From Elgaria multicarinata webbii (Eukaryota; Chordata; Lepidosauria; Squamata; Anguidae): DNA of 64,000 bases. The stretch is from the NCBI RefSeq assembly GCF_023053635.1, contig NC_086183.1:32159501-32223500 (forward strand). Direction: 5' to 3'. Below the pieces are notes generated by a model. It was not told where the DNA came from. It saw nothing but the letters and a program-made list of their open reading frames with translations, and made no database searches. Shown piece by piece: positions 1-10,932 of this stretch. A program made the translations under genes and the position numbers. The number at the start of each line of letters is the position of its first letter. Position 1 is the first letter of the stretch.

Positions 1-122
1 CCCAACCTACCTCACAGGGTTGTTGTTGTGAGGATAAGATGGAGAGGAGGAGGAGGATTACGTACACCACCTTGGGTTCCTTGGAGGAAAAAAAAGCAGG
101 ATATAAATGCAATAAAAAATAA
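1..122 (+). repeat. 3' part of a tRNA-derived (Sauria-type) SINE
   Basis: Starts inside 'aacctacctcacagggttg' and ends 'ggatataaatgcaataaa'. It matches the 3' half of the fuller copies at 4339-4562 and 54685-54890. The left part is cut by the window edge. Confidence 0.65.
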
Positions 123-298
123 ATAGTTCAGTGATGCCTCTAAGGGCCGAAGTGTCCCCCCCCCCACAAGCGATCCCACCATAAGACCAAGAGGTGATGA
201 GGGCATCACAGCGGCAGAAGCAAACTCCATTTGATACCTGTAGTCATGATGGTGCTATGATTTAGGTATGTCTAAAATGCAAAACTGTAGAGGCTCAG

Positions 299-349
<51 letters not shown>
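299..349. repeat. (ATT)n microsatellite
   Basis: About 16 uninterrupted ATT units. Confidence 0.95.
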
Positions 350-350
<1 letters not shown>

Positions 351-467
351 CAGGGTTGGCAAACAGTTCATCGTGTGCTTTGCAAGTGGAGTAAGACACA
401 CGGGACATAAGATCACTAAGTCCAGGGTCTAAAATTTCCTAGCTGCCCCACCCGGCATTCTACAGTT

Positions 468-581
468 CAGCTTTCCCCAACTTGGTGCCCTCCAGATGTG
501 TTGGACTGCAGTGCCCATGCTGGCTGGGAATGATGGCCGTTGCAGTCCAACACATCTGGATGGTGCCAGGTTGGGGAACCC
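468..581. mobile_element. Palindromic hAT-type MITE, CAGCCTTCC family
   Basis: Inverted arms (gtgccctccagatgtgttgg / ccaacacatctgga...gtgcc) around a short centre, with 'ctttccccaac' and 'gttggggaa' ends. Same family as the copies at 1624 and 50067, whose 8-bp duplications define the class. The ends here are approximate. Confidence 0.75.
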
Positions 582-597
582 TTTTCAACTTGAAAGA

Positions 598-684
598 GTT
601 CAATGGATTCCTGCATTAAGTAGGGGGTTGGACTCGATGGCCTTGTAGGCCCCTTCCATCTCTGCTATTCTATGATTCTATGAA
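598..684 (+). mobile_element. CR1 LINE 3' end
   Basis: Contains 'ggattcctgcattaagtagg', 'ttggactcgatggcctt' and the terminal ATTCTATG repeats typical of CR1 3' ends. Confidence 0.85.
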
Positions 685-1509
685 AGACAATCCAGGGTGG
701 AATAAGAAGGACCAAGTGCCTTACATAGCTGCGAAACCATTTTGTAAATTACCTGGACTTTCTAGTTCTCCAATTGCAAGTGTTCTTCCTAACGGTGGCA
801 AGAGTTGCCGTCCTCTAGTCAATTTTATTGTTTTCTTCTCACCCTTCCTCCACCAACTCAGGCTGGTGTACAAAATTCCTCCCTGTTCCCTTGCATTTTA
901 CCCTTGCAACAACCCTGTGAGGTGCGTTAGGCTGAGAGAGCCACCAGGTTCTCTTGATTTCTCCTCCTCCTCTGGCTCCTGGCTCTCTCCAAAGGGCTCA
1001 GTATTTATATATATATTTTAAAAATATATTTTTATAGCTAAAACCATGCCAGTTCTCACTGTGACCAAACCCCGGCTCAAAATTGTGCAATGGTTATTCC
1101 GGCAGGGAAGCGCAACTGAAACAGAAGCGGTTCCTCCATTTTCCTTATCTAGCAAGTGGCACGAAAGGGGACTTTCCTCATATGTCAAGCGGCTGGGAAC
1201 GCCAGCCATGGTTCCCTTGCTGCGGGTAGCCACAGAACATACATGCTGGCCAAAGTGGGTACCCGGCCATTGATCATGACATCCCTGTGCCCTTCTCTGT
1301 CAGCAGGAGAGAGCAGATGGGTTTGCAACGCAGGAAACCAGCAAGGGCTGCAAGCTTAAACTGGTTGCGTCAGTAGCTAAATCAACTCAACTCTGGTTGA
1401 TTAGCTGGTGAGGGCATATTCCAATCAGTAGGTCCTAGGGGTTAAAAGTGCAATTTTACTTTCTTTTTTAACCTGCTTCTGGGGTGGTACCTGAGCCTTT
1501 TCAGATATT
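685..1509. other. No gene recognised
   Basis: Only a short antisense SINE-tail-like piece ('caacaaccctgtgaggtgcg', about 885-945) and an AT-rich patch near 1000-1035 stand out. The open frames here resemble no known protein. Confidence 0.5.
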
Positions 1510-1520
1510 ATTCTAGATTT

Positions 1521-1541
1521 GAGAGAGAGAGAGAGAGAGAG
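1521..1541. repeat. (GA)n microsatellite
   Basis: About ten GA units. Confidence 0.9.
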
Positions 1542-1623
1542 CATTGTAGGGCCACAGATTGTGGAAGTGAGCTTCACGGCTGAGTGGGTTTCCCCAGTCC
1601 TAACCCAACACCAACCACTAGCG

Positions 1624-1744
1624 CAGCCTTCCTCAACCTGGGGCGCTCCAGATGTGTTGGACTACAACTCCCAGAATGCCCCAGCCGGGCATTCTGGGAG
1701 ATGCAGTCCAACACATCTGGAGCGCCCCAGGTTGAGGAAGGCTG
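1624..1744. mobile_element. Palindromic hAT-type MITE with target-site duplication
   Basis: 121-bp near-perfect inverted repeat, CAGCCTTCCTCAACC...GGTTGAGGAAGGCTG. It is flanked by cactagcg (1616-1623) and cactagag (1745-1752), an 8-bp duplication with one mismatch, as expected for hAT elements. The left arm contains 'actacaactcccagaatgcc' at 1661-1680, close to the ZNF143/STAF site. Confidence 0.85.
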
Positions 1745-2023
1745 CACTAGAGGAAGCTAGTTTAGATTTCCTTCAGCCTCTCAAAAATGCACCTGGATTA
1801 AGATTTTGTTTATGTGCAGTTTTATTTAAATGCAGTTGATAGGTTGATTGGTTAAATCTGGAGTGTCGACCTTCTTTCAGCCTGGGGGCTGGATACAATT
1901 TCAGAGAAGTTCTTGAGGGCCACATTCCTGGACAGGGCTGAAGAGAAAAGGGGCAGGACCAAAATACCCAAAAACGCTGGCTTATTTTACCTTCGCGCTC
2001 TTAGTGCTGGTAGCTAAACATTT

Positions 2024-2724
2024 GGGGCTCATCTACACCAAGCAGGATATTCCACTATATTTATTTATTTATTTATTTATTATTTATTAATTTTATTTCT
2101 ATACCGCCCAATAGCCGGAGCTCTCTGGGCGGTTCACAAAAATTAAAAACATTCAAAGTATAAAACAACAGTATAAAACCATAATATAAAATACAATATA
2201 AAAGCTCAACCAGATAAAAACAGCAGCAATGCAAAATTACGAATTTATAACACCAAGTTAAAATTTATTTATAGACTGTTAAAATGCTGGGAGAATAAAA
2301 AGGTCTTTACCTGGCGTCTAAAAGCATATAATGTAGGTGCCAAGCGAACCTCCTTAGGGAGCTCATTGCACAGCCGGGGTGCCACAGCAGAGAAGGCCCT
2401 GCTCCTGGTAGCCACCTGCCTCACTTCCTTTGGCAGGGGCTCGCGGAGAAGGACCCCTGAGGAAAGTGGTATATAAAAGGCAGGAGCCACACTACTGCTT
2501 TATAGTGGTATTGAGGTGCACTGACAACTGTTGGGGCCCATTGACACAGACCATATACCACTTTCATAGTGTTATATCCTGCTTGGTGTAGATGTGTCAC
2601 AGGCCACAACAGTTGTCAGTGCACTTCAGTACCGCTATAAAGTAGTAGTGTGACTCCTGCCTTTTATATACCGCTTTCATACCACTTTCATAATGGAATA
2701 TCCTGCTTGGTGTAGATGGGCCCC
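2024..2724. mobile_element. Palindromic DNA transposon relic interrupted by a LINE
   Basis: The left arm (2024-2055, 'atctacaccaagcagg', 'atattccactat') is the inverse of the right end (2670-2724, 'cctgcttggtgtagat'). Past the LINE at 2056-2461 the palindrome continues ('gaaagtggtatataaaagg' against 'ccttttatataccgc'). Removing the LINE gives a relic of about 295 bp with GGGG...CCCC ends. Confidence 0.75.
2056..2461 (-). mobile_element. L2/Vingi-like LINE subfamily A, 3' fragment
   Basis: Minus-strand RT C-terminal fragment encoding EVRQVATRSRAFSAVAPRL and RRQVKTFLFSQHFNSL, then the 3' UTR with the 'ccgcccaatagccgg...tctctgggcggtt' hairpin and (AAAT)n tail. Inserted in the palindromic element at 2024-2724. 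Confidence 0.85.
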
Positions 2725-4196
2725 AGCTAGGAGAGGCATTTCAACTATTAGAATGTGGGGGAACAACTCCCCCCACCCTTGCAAAACCAGGAAACTACCA
2801 AAGGTTGGGGGGAAGGTGGCGAGGCCGGGGGAGGTAGGCAAAGCTATTTGGGGAACCCAGCAGGGCCAGATGCTACCCATAAGGCTGATTTTCGACACCC
2901 CTGGGTTAAATGTAAGCAATTCCTCTACTGGAGAATCCATTAACAGCCTATCTGAAATACATGAGTTTTGCTCGAGTTGGGAATTCTCAATAGGGCTGCC
3001 AACATTTTGACCTGCCCTTGTAGCTTTGCTTTCAACAGCAGTTTAATGTTGCGGGCATTAAGAGTTACCGGATTTATCTCCATCCTTACGATTTCATCTG
3101 AGGATTTCTGCCCGCCAAGCTGTTCTTGGGAACGAGAGCTGGCCAAGTTGAGTTATTTCCTGGTCATCCGGCAACTATAGACCCAAGGGAGGATCTGGGA
3201 GCAAATTGGTTGAACCGACACTGAGAACAAAGCATGGCGTCAGAGGAGCAATCTTCCTTTTGGTCCTTTCGCTAGTTTCTGTTGCAGGTGGATGAGGACA
3301 GGAGAGCAAAGCAGACGTCTTTGTACTTCAATTCACTTCCAACCTTCCTGCATATAATATAATAAACTATATCCAGATCCCAGAGGTAGTTTAATAAGTC
3401 TTGCACCCTGGATGTTATCACACAGGAAACTCCTGGCCCTTCCGTTGGCATGATCGCAATCATACCAGAAATAATCCCGCCGTAGTTTTATTACTCAGGG
3501 GTTAATGAGATTGCGAGGTCATTGGCAAACAACAGACTAATTTGACGGCACGGACTCAGCTCCATGGATTCCAGGCCTGGCAAAACAGAGCCTCCGGGTC
3601 GCTTCAGGGGAACGAGTTTCAGGAATAGGCCTCTCCGAGACGCGGGGCAACCCTACACGAGCGATTCCGTGCGAGGGAGAGCAGTTTGAGGCCCTTTGCG
3701 ACACGTGGTGCCACCGTCAATCCGTAGCCAACCAGCAGTTTTACTCTTGAAAAGCTGCATTTTTGGAAAGTTGTATTTATTTTTTTATTAAAGCTGCTCC
3801 CAGGCGGTTCTGCTGCATTATGCCCTGTGCCTGTGCATTAAAGCCTGGGCATACCTCTGTGAGTTGGCTGTGACCTGGCAGGAACGTGGTCAGGCAGTGG
3901 GGCTGCTGCTTTCCCCCCATTCATTCTTTTCCTTCATTGGCACTATAGTCCCCAGTCAGGGTAACTAGCCTGCCTTTCCCATTCATAAAAGTGCTATAGC
4001 ACTGTTTCTCCTCTTCAGCCAGTGGGAATAGCTAGCTTGCCTTTCTGGTTTACAAAAGCACTACGCTGTTCCCCTCCTTTGGAGTTGCGAATTTATAGCT
4101 TTAGCCAGTGGGAGTAACTAGCCTGCCTTTTTCATTCACAAAAGCCCTACTCCACTGTTCCCCCCTCCCTTCGGAATTGCGCAACGACTTATACTC
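2725..4196. other. Unique-looking DNA, no gene recognised
   Basis: No known domain or repeat was recognised. A partially repeated phrase ('agccagtgggaataactagcctgcctttc' type, seen near 3960, 4020 and 4100 in pieces) suggests an old local duplication. Confidence 0.45.
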
Positions 4197-4736
4197 CAAT
4201 CTTGGAAAGAAAAGCGCCCACCACCTATCACTCAATGGACTGAAGATCTTATGGCTCTTCGGTGTTTGAGCATATGTCCTCCATCCATCAAAGTTGTATG
4301 GATGCTTATTTAGATATATAGACTGCTTATCATAACATGAGAGCCAGCGTAGTCAGTGATTAGGGTGCTGGGCTGGTAGTCAGGAGATCTGGGTTCTAGT
4401 CCCCACTTGGCAATGGAAGCTCACTGGGTGATTTTGGGTCAGTCACAGACTCTCAGCCCAACCTACCTCACAGGGTTGTTTTTGGGAGGATAAAATGAGA
4501 GGAGGTTTATGTATGCCACCTTGAGTTCCTTGAAGGAAAAAAGACCGTATGTAAATGCTGTATATTGAATGTAATGTTAATCCATTCCTCCTTGTGCTTT
4601 TCTTCCCCCCTTCTTTCTATTGGTAATGGTTATTGTATAATGATATGTTTCATGATATGATTTTTCCCTTCCCCCTTTTTTGATTTGTTTGTTGTTGTTA
4701 CTATTGTGTTGCAAATAAAAAGATTATTTTAAAAAA
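4197..4736 (+). mobile_element. Possible L1-like LINE 3' end split by a SINE
   Basis: 4205-4280 translates to SWKEKRPPPITQWTEDLMAL, resembling the C-terminus of L1 ORF2. 4600-4736 is a T-rich 3' UTR ending in an aataaaaag-type tail and A-run. The SINE at 4339-4562 lies between. Tentative. Confidence 0.35.
4339..4562 (+). mobile_element. tRNA-derived SINE (Sauria-type), near full length
   Basis: The tRNA-like head has the B-box-like 'gggttctagtcccc', followed by 'gggtcagtcacagactctca', 'aacctacctcacagggttg' and the 'ccaccttgagttccttg' tail region. The same architecture recurs at 54685-54890. Confidence 0.75.
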
Positions 4737-5454
4737 ATCTCTGCGCCACGGCAGATTCCATGTAGGACTCTCTGCTTGCGTGTGAGAAGGAAATCACCAA
4801 AAGTCAAACAGTTCTGCTTATATCCATCGTTTGACACTGGAACACGGAACCCACAAGCTACCAACATTGTAAACTGAGTGCAACCACGCCCTTGGAACAT
4901 CTTATGCTTTTGATTATATAACCCACCCAGATGTTTTGTTAAATTTCCTCCAGCGCTCGCTTCTCTCTTTTGCTCTGTTACTGCTGCAAAAGTAGATGGG
5001 ACCCAGGGATGAGAGGAAATTTGAATTTACCTAATGTCACACTTCCAAACCACCATTCGAACTGAAAAGTAGTAATCCTGCAAAATTCGAATTTGCCAAA
5101 TGTTGCAATGGAGTTTTCCAAACTAAGCATTTGTACAAGACTGCATGCACTATATCAGGGAAATTGCTTGCAAAAATGTGCATATGAGCCACAGTCGCAC
5201 ACACACAAAATGCATGTATTCTAAGAAATGTGCACTAAAATGCTTACAAATTTTCGTGCAAACTTTTTTAATAAAAAAAAAAGACTTTGAGCTGACTTTA
5301 AGATTGGTCAAAACAGAAATGGAGACCAACCAAAATTAGCAGCTTTGTCCATCCCTAGCAGAATCATTTAGCCAGCAGCTACCTCCCACGGTTTTGGAAA
5401 TATTTGTGCTAAAAAAATGGTCACATAAACGGGTCGGGCAATTGATTCATCTAA
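4737..5454. other. No gene recognised
   Basis: AT-rich DNA with an A-run near 5272-5283. No feature could be supported. Confidence 0.45.
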
Positions 5455-5605
5455 CCTCAGTACTGTCTACTGTGCTTGATGCGTCTCAGGGAGAGAAGAA
5501 TCTTGCTACCTGATTCTTTTAACTGGAGGTGCCAGAGATTGAACCTGGGTTCTTCTGTCTGGAAGGCAGGGGATCTACAACGGAGCTACGCCTCCCCCCT
5601 GCAAA
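5455..5605 (-). mobile_element. tRNA-derived SINE, antisense
   Basis: The minus strand reads a tRNA-like head with the B box GGTTCAATC ('gagattgaacctggg' on plus) followed by 'ccagttaaaagaatcagg'. It is a SINE relic rather than a tRNA gene: the acceptor stem does not close and it continues into SINE body. Confidence 0.6.
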
Positions 5606-6333
5606 TCATGCCATCTAATCAACTCCACGTGGTGGACTTATAAGTCCAACAAAGGACCATTTGTGTATTATCAAGAATGCCTCTCCCACAACCCGCCTAC
5701 ACACACACCTGAAAATTAGCTAGAAGTGTTTTTCCATTCAAAAGAAACCGGGTCGGCCTGAGACATTTTGCTGGCTGATGCTGAGCAGCAAACGTCCTGA
5801 CTCCCTCTTTGGGTCCTACGCACCTTGAAAGACAGCCACGAGGCAGAGAAGCTCATTAGCACTTCTTCCTATCCGTGGCAGGGAAAAAATATATACCGTA
5901 ACAACAAACTAAGGTGTGAGCCTGTGCGAGTTTAGACTAACCAGGCATAGGGTTGTGCCTTCAAACAACTAACGATTTGCTGCCCTTTTTGGGAGAGGTC
6001 TGCTCTGGCTGGCCCTCAAAAGAAAGCATGGCTGTTGTTTTGTATGCGTGTGCATGCGCTCACATGTGCAGAGGGAAGGGCGAGGGAAGGTTGTAGAAAT
6101 TCAGGCATGAGTTGGAGAGACAGCTTCTGTTGTTGGCTTTAAGCCTCCTGATCTTTGCCCCATTTGGGGTTATTTTAAGGAAGGCGATGAATCACAGAAG
6201 ACGAAGAGCTGGCTGGGTCTGCCACGCAACTGGTGGAGAAAGAGGAAAGACGTTGCAAAAGGGACGCCAAGATATATGCGTCCCTTTTGAAAGATTTTGC
6301 AAAAGGGACGCAAAAGGGAGGTACTGTTAGCGG
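5606..6333. other. No gene recognised; short inverted/direct repeat at 6255-6318
   Basis: The only structure seen is 'gcaaaagggacgc' twice, separated by its inverse 'gcgtcccttttg' (6255-6318), directly before the LINE at 6334. Confidence 0.5.
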
Positions 6334-7232
6334 GTGGTTCATCTGTCCGGTGAGGTGATGTTTGCCCTGGCCTGGACGGGGTTGCACTCCCCCTGAAGGA
6401 TCAGGTCTGTAGTTTGGGGGTACTCTTGGATCCAGAACTGTCACTTGAGGCACAGGTGAACTCAGTGGCAAAGAGCACCTTTTATCAGCTTAGGCTGATA
6501 TACCAGCTGCTCCGTTATCTGGACAGAGATAGCCTAGCTACAGTGATCCATGCTCTGATAACCTCTTGTTTGGATTACTGCAATGCGTTATACGTGGGGC
6601 TGCCTTTGAAAACGGTCCGGAAACTTCAACTGGTACAAAACAGGGCAGCACGTTTACTAACAGGGACTGGCCGGCGAGATCACATTACGCCAGTCCTTTT
6701 CCAGCTTCATTGGCTGCCAGTCCAGGTCTGGGCCCGATTCAAAGTGCTGGTATTAACATTTAAAGCCCTAAACGGCTTGGGGCCAGGCTATCTGAAGGAA
6801 CGCCTCCTCCCATATGTACCTGCCTGGACCCTAAGGTCATCCTCAGGGGTCCTTCTCCGCGAGCCCCTGCCAAAGGAAGTGAGGCAGGTGGCTACCAGGA
6901 GGAGGGCCTTCTCTGCTGTGGCACCCCGGCTGTGGAATGAGCTCCCTAAGGAGGTTCGCTTGGCACCTACATTATATGCTTTTAGACGCCAGGTGAAGAC
7001 CTTTTTATTCTCCCAGCATTTTAACAGTCTATAAATAAATTTTAACTTGGTGTTTTAAATTTGTAATTTTGCATTGCTGCTGTTTTTATCTGGTTGAGCT
7101 TTTATATTGTATTTTATAGTATGGTTTTATACTGTTGTTTTATACTTTGAATGTTTTTAATTTTTGTGAACCGCCCAGAGAGCTCCGGCTATTGGGCGGT
7201 ATAGAAATGCAATCAATCAATCAATCAATCTC
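6334..7232 (+). mobile_element. L2/Vingi-like LINE subfamily A, 5'-truncated, with open RT C-terminal frame
   Basis: An uninterrupted 206-codon frame (6414-7034) encodes the end of a non-LTR reverse transcriptase and its C-terminal region: LDPELSLEAQVNSVAKS, SCLDYCNALYVGLPLKTV, QNRAARLLTG, LFQLHWLPV, FKVLVLTFKALNGLGPGYL, RRAFSAVAPRLWNELP, RRQVKTFLFSQHFNSL. The 3' UTR ends in the 'ccgcccagagagctccgg' hairpin and an (AATC)n tail. It is very similar to 60852-61720, so the subfamily looks young. The clade (L2, CR1-related or Vingi) is inferred from motif style. Confidence 0.85.
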
Positions 7233-7544
7233 ACATTGGCATTTAAACCCCAGGGAACGGAGCGGGTGGGCACTTGGTGTATGCTCAACATCCTGTTTTT
7301 AAAAAGGGATTGGGTATCCAAGCTGGCATGTGACACCTCCCTATAAACATCAGGTCTGGGTAACCATGAGCCACTAGTCTAATGGGACAGAAAATGGGTG
7401 GCGGCGACAGCAAGAGGCCTAGATGTGGTTTCTAAACGGAAGTTGGACAACCCTCTCAGGGCAGACCACACAGTTTGGACGGCCATCAGTGTGCCTCTGA
7501 GGGCCACTGATCCGCCAACACTCCAAGCCACATGGAATGGTGCA
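7233..7544. other. No feature recognised
   Basis: Nothing repeat-like or gene-like was recognised. Confidence 0.4.
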
Positions 7545-7775
7545 TCCCTGATAGATGGCTGTCCAGCTGCCTCTTGAAGGCCTCCAGTGTGGGAGAGCCC
7601 ACCACCTCCCTAAGTAACTGGTTCCATTGTCATACTGCTCTAACAGTCAGGAAGTTTTTCCTGATGTCCACCTTAAAGCATCCCTGATAGATGGCTGTCC
7701 GGCTGCCTCTTGAAGGCCTCCAGTGTGGGAGAGCCCACCACCTCCCTAGGTCACTGATTCCGTTACCTAGGTGAT
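7545..7775 (-). mobile_element. CR1 LINE 3' region with internal tandem duplication
   Basis: The minus strand encodes the CR1 C-terminus ([16 protein letters not shown]-type). The segment 'catccctgatagatggctgtcc' through 'cccaccacctcccta' occurs twice in direct orientation (about 7545-7612 and 7677-7750). Confidence 0.8.
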
Positions 7776-8384
7776 GTCAGTGTCCCTGCTAATCAAAAAG
7801 TGCAAGTGCTGGATCTCTCTTGAGCCTTGCCTGCATGACACCACTACTGTTGTGTAAACGCAGCCTAAAGTAAGTTTCAGTAGCTGTTAGGCCAAGGGCT
7901 AGATCTCTCTCTGGAAGAGCCCGCTCCCTAACCTGGTATTCTTCCAGGATTGAGAGGAAGGCAGCAAGAAGAATCTGCCTACCTGCCTCCTCCAATTTAC
8001 CAGCATTCCTGTAGGACTGATATTCTTCTGCTGTGAGTGACAGATGGACAAAGAGGAGACACGCTCCTCACTCCCCACTCTGAAACCTCAAGGAGGAGAT
8101 GCTCGGAAGATTGCCGTCTGGGCTTTTTCCTGGTCCGTTCCATCCTGGTCGCTAATTGCTTTCATTTTTCAACATCCTTCTGCTTATTTTTGACAATGCA
8201 CTGTTGTTTTTTGAGGGAGAGTTTCTAGTCTAAGATTATGCATTTGCAGTGTGCGCGGCTTTTATTTGTATCCTTTTGTAAACTGCTTTGGGATTTGTTT
8301 CAAATGGGAAGCAATGTATATATAACCCTGCATACACCAAATCAACCCAAGGTGATCCTTCTCTCAAAACACTAGAACCTGGGG
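7776..8384. other. No gene recognised
   Basis: Short open frames without similarity to known proteins. Confidence 0.4.
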
Positions 8385-8766
8385 TCCTCCCATGAAGCTG
8401 ATTGGTGGGACATTCAGGACAAATAAAGGGAAGTCCTTCTTCACGCAGCACATAGTTAAGTTATGGAACTCACTGCCACAAGATGTAGTGATGACCACCC
8501 ATTTGGATGGCTTTAAAAGGGGGTTGGATAAATTCCTAGAGGCGAAGGCTATCCATGGCTACGAGCCCTGATGGCTGTGTGCTATCTCCAGTATTCGAGG
8601 CAGTAAACCTGTGTTGCTGGGGCACATGGGTGGGAGAGTGCTGTTGCACCATGTCCTGCTTTGTTGGTCCTTGGTCAACAGCTGGTGGGCTACTATGGGA
8701 ACAGAGTGGTGGACTAAATTAGCTAGAATTTAGTCTAATCCAGCAGGGCTCTTTCTATGTTTTATT
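8385..8766 (+). mobile_element. CR1/L3-type LINE fragment
   Basis: Translates to pieces such as FFTQHIVKLWNSLPQDVV and HLDGFKRGLDKFLEAKAIHGYEP, then the 'ggggcacatgggtgggag' segment and the end 'cagggctctttctatgtt'. Related to the fragments at 15699 and 32268. Confidence 0.75.
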
Positions 8767-8852
8767 ATGGTTTTAATTTTTGTGAACCGCCCAGAGAGCT
8801 TTGGCTATTGGGCGGGATAAAAATGTAATAAATAAATAAATAAATAAATAAA
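8767..8852 (+). mobile_element. L2/Vingi-like LINE 3' tail
   Basis: 'gaaccgcccagagagcttt', 'ggctattgggcggg' and an (AAAT)n tail. Confidence 0.8.
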
Positions 8853-9660
8853 TGTTCTTACTGGCCTTCCCACAGCCAACATTGTGGGCAAGGTAACCTA
8901 AGCAGCCCTTCTTGGTAGTGGCATGCACCCTCTGGAACATTTTCCCAAACTTTGTTCAGGAGGCAGAAACTGGAGACATCTCTCAAAGATGGATCTGTTG
9001 ACACTGGCTTTCCCTGACTTGTATTTATTTATTTATTTATTTATTTAATTACATTTATATACCGCCCCACAGCCGAAGCTCTCTGGGCGGTTTACAACAT
9101 TTAAAAATAGTAAACATTAAAAGTATACAATTTAAAAACACACACACACACACGCACACACATAAAAAACAGTATAAAAACAACAGTATCCATTTAAAAA
9201 CAACAATTGTGGGGTCCATTAAAAACAAACTTAACGTTGTTAAATGCTGTTAAAATGCTGTTAAAAATGCCTGGGAGAAGAGAAAAGTCTTGACCTGGCG
9301 CCGAAAAGATAACAATGTTGGCGCCAGGCGAGCCTCATCGGGGAGATCATTCCACAGTCGGGGGGCCACCACTGAAAAGGCCCTCTCCCTTGTTGCCATC
9401 CTCCGAGCTTCCCTCGGAGTAGGCACTCGGAGGAGGACCTTAGATGTTGAGCGCAGTGTACGGGGAGGTTCATGTCGGGAGAGGCGTTCCATCAGGTATT
9501 GTGGTCCCAAGCCATGTAATGGGCCATGACACTGCTCTGTTTTACCATTTTTCTTGTACAGATTGTTTTTCCCCCCTATTGTATTATATGTATCTTATGT
9601 AAACCACTTAGAGGACATAGGATATCAAGGGGCGTACAAATAGTTTAAATAATAAATAAT
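8853..9660 (+). mobile_element. Divergent LINE, split by a minus-strand LINE
   Basis: 8853-9010 reads as an RT C-terminal relic (GMHPLEHFPKLCSGG, WRHLSKMDLLT). The 3' UTR-like end resumes at 9530-9660 ('gtaaaccacttagaggac', 'aataataaat'). The copy at 9011-9529 interrupts it. Confidence 0.5.
9011..9529 (-). mobile_element. L2/Vingi-like LINE subfamily B
   Basis: The minus strand encodes YLMERLSRHEPPRTLRS and REARRMATRERAFSVVAPRL then RRQVKTFLFSQAF. The 3' UTR has an (AC)n stretch at about 9139-9162 and an (AAAT)n tail. Distinct from subfamily A in residues and 3' UTR. Confidence 0.85.
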
Positions 9661-10544
9661 GACTGCACGTAGTTGTTCCAAATGATCGTCACCAGCTGTG
9701 GTGTGCCCACTTCATGGAGCTGTGCTCACATCAGTGTGCACGCTCGTGAAAATCAGGAAATTTAACCTACAGAAGATGTGGCAGTTTTCTCCTGCTCAAG
9801 GGAGCATCTGAACAACATTTCTGAAAATATGCCTGTATATTTGTCTTCCCCCTCTGCTCCTCAAGCAGAATAGGACAAATTAGCAACAGTATTTTATCAG
9901 CAGTGGGTACCAAAAATAGGGACCGTCCATGGTAAACAGGCAGAGTTGGAACATATGTTATATTGCTTTAAAAAAGAAAAGAAAAAAGGAACAACTAAAC
10001 GAAAAAAACCAAAACACTAAAATAATTCAGAGCAACAAACTCCTGACTGGTTTTTCTCCCTCCACGCACTGCTCTGCTGCTCTCACTCCCACAGCCCCTG
10101 GGTTTCAAGGGGAAAAGCTGATCTCTTATAGGGAGTTAAAACCAAAGGTTCTACTGAGACGACCTTTTTGCAAGTTATCTTTGAATCTGGGCAAGTCCTC
10201 TGAATCTTTCTGTGAATCTTCCCTGTGCACACTGGAAACCATTGTTTCCATTCCACCTTTCTACTGAAACCCGAAAGAGCACTTAGGCCGATGAAGTGAA
10301 AATTAGTTGCTGCAAACCCACACTTCGCTAATACAGTGACGCAGGGGGTTCAATTCTGCCCTGGACACCTTGTCCCTTAATCATCACAGATTTGGTGGTG
10401 GTCAGGCTGGCTGGAGAAAGGCGGTGGAAAAACAGTTTTGGCATGCTCAGACACCCTCTTGTTGTTGCCATCACTTGGCATGCCAAGCGCTGGCGTCGAA
10501 AACAGGAGGTGGGGTTCAAGGCCTGCTGAGGGGGAGGCCTGGAA
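9661..10544. other. No gene recognised
   Basis: A-rich stretch at 9965-10025. No supported feature. Confidence 0.4.
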
Positions 10545-10932
10545 ACAAAGCCCTTTGAGGAGAGACTGAAAGAACTGGGCATGTTTAGCCTGGAGAAGAG
10601 AAGATTGAGGGGAGACATGACAGCCCTCTTCAAAGACTTGAAAGGTTGTCACACAGAGGAGGGCCAGGATCTCTTCTCGATCCTCCCAGAGTGCAGGACA
10701 CGGAATAACGGGCTCAAGTTAAAGGAAGTCAGATTCCGGCTGGACATCAGGAAAAACTTCCTGACTGTTAGAGCAGTACGACAATGGAACCCATGACTTA
10801 GGGAGGTGAGGCCTTCAAGAGGCAGCTGGACAACCGTCTGTCAGGGATGCATTAGGGTGGATTCCTGCATTGAGCAGGGTGTTGGACTCGATGGCCTTAG
10901 AGGACCCTTCCAACTCTACCATTCTATGATTC
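10545..10932 (+). mobile_element. CR1 LINE 3' region
   Basis: Encodes [39 protein letters not shown] and RAVRQWNP, then 'ggttggactcgatggcctt' and the ATTCTATGATTC end. Confidence 0.9.
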
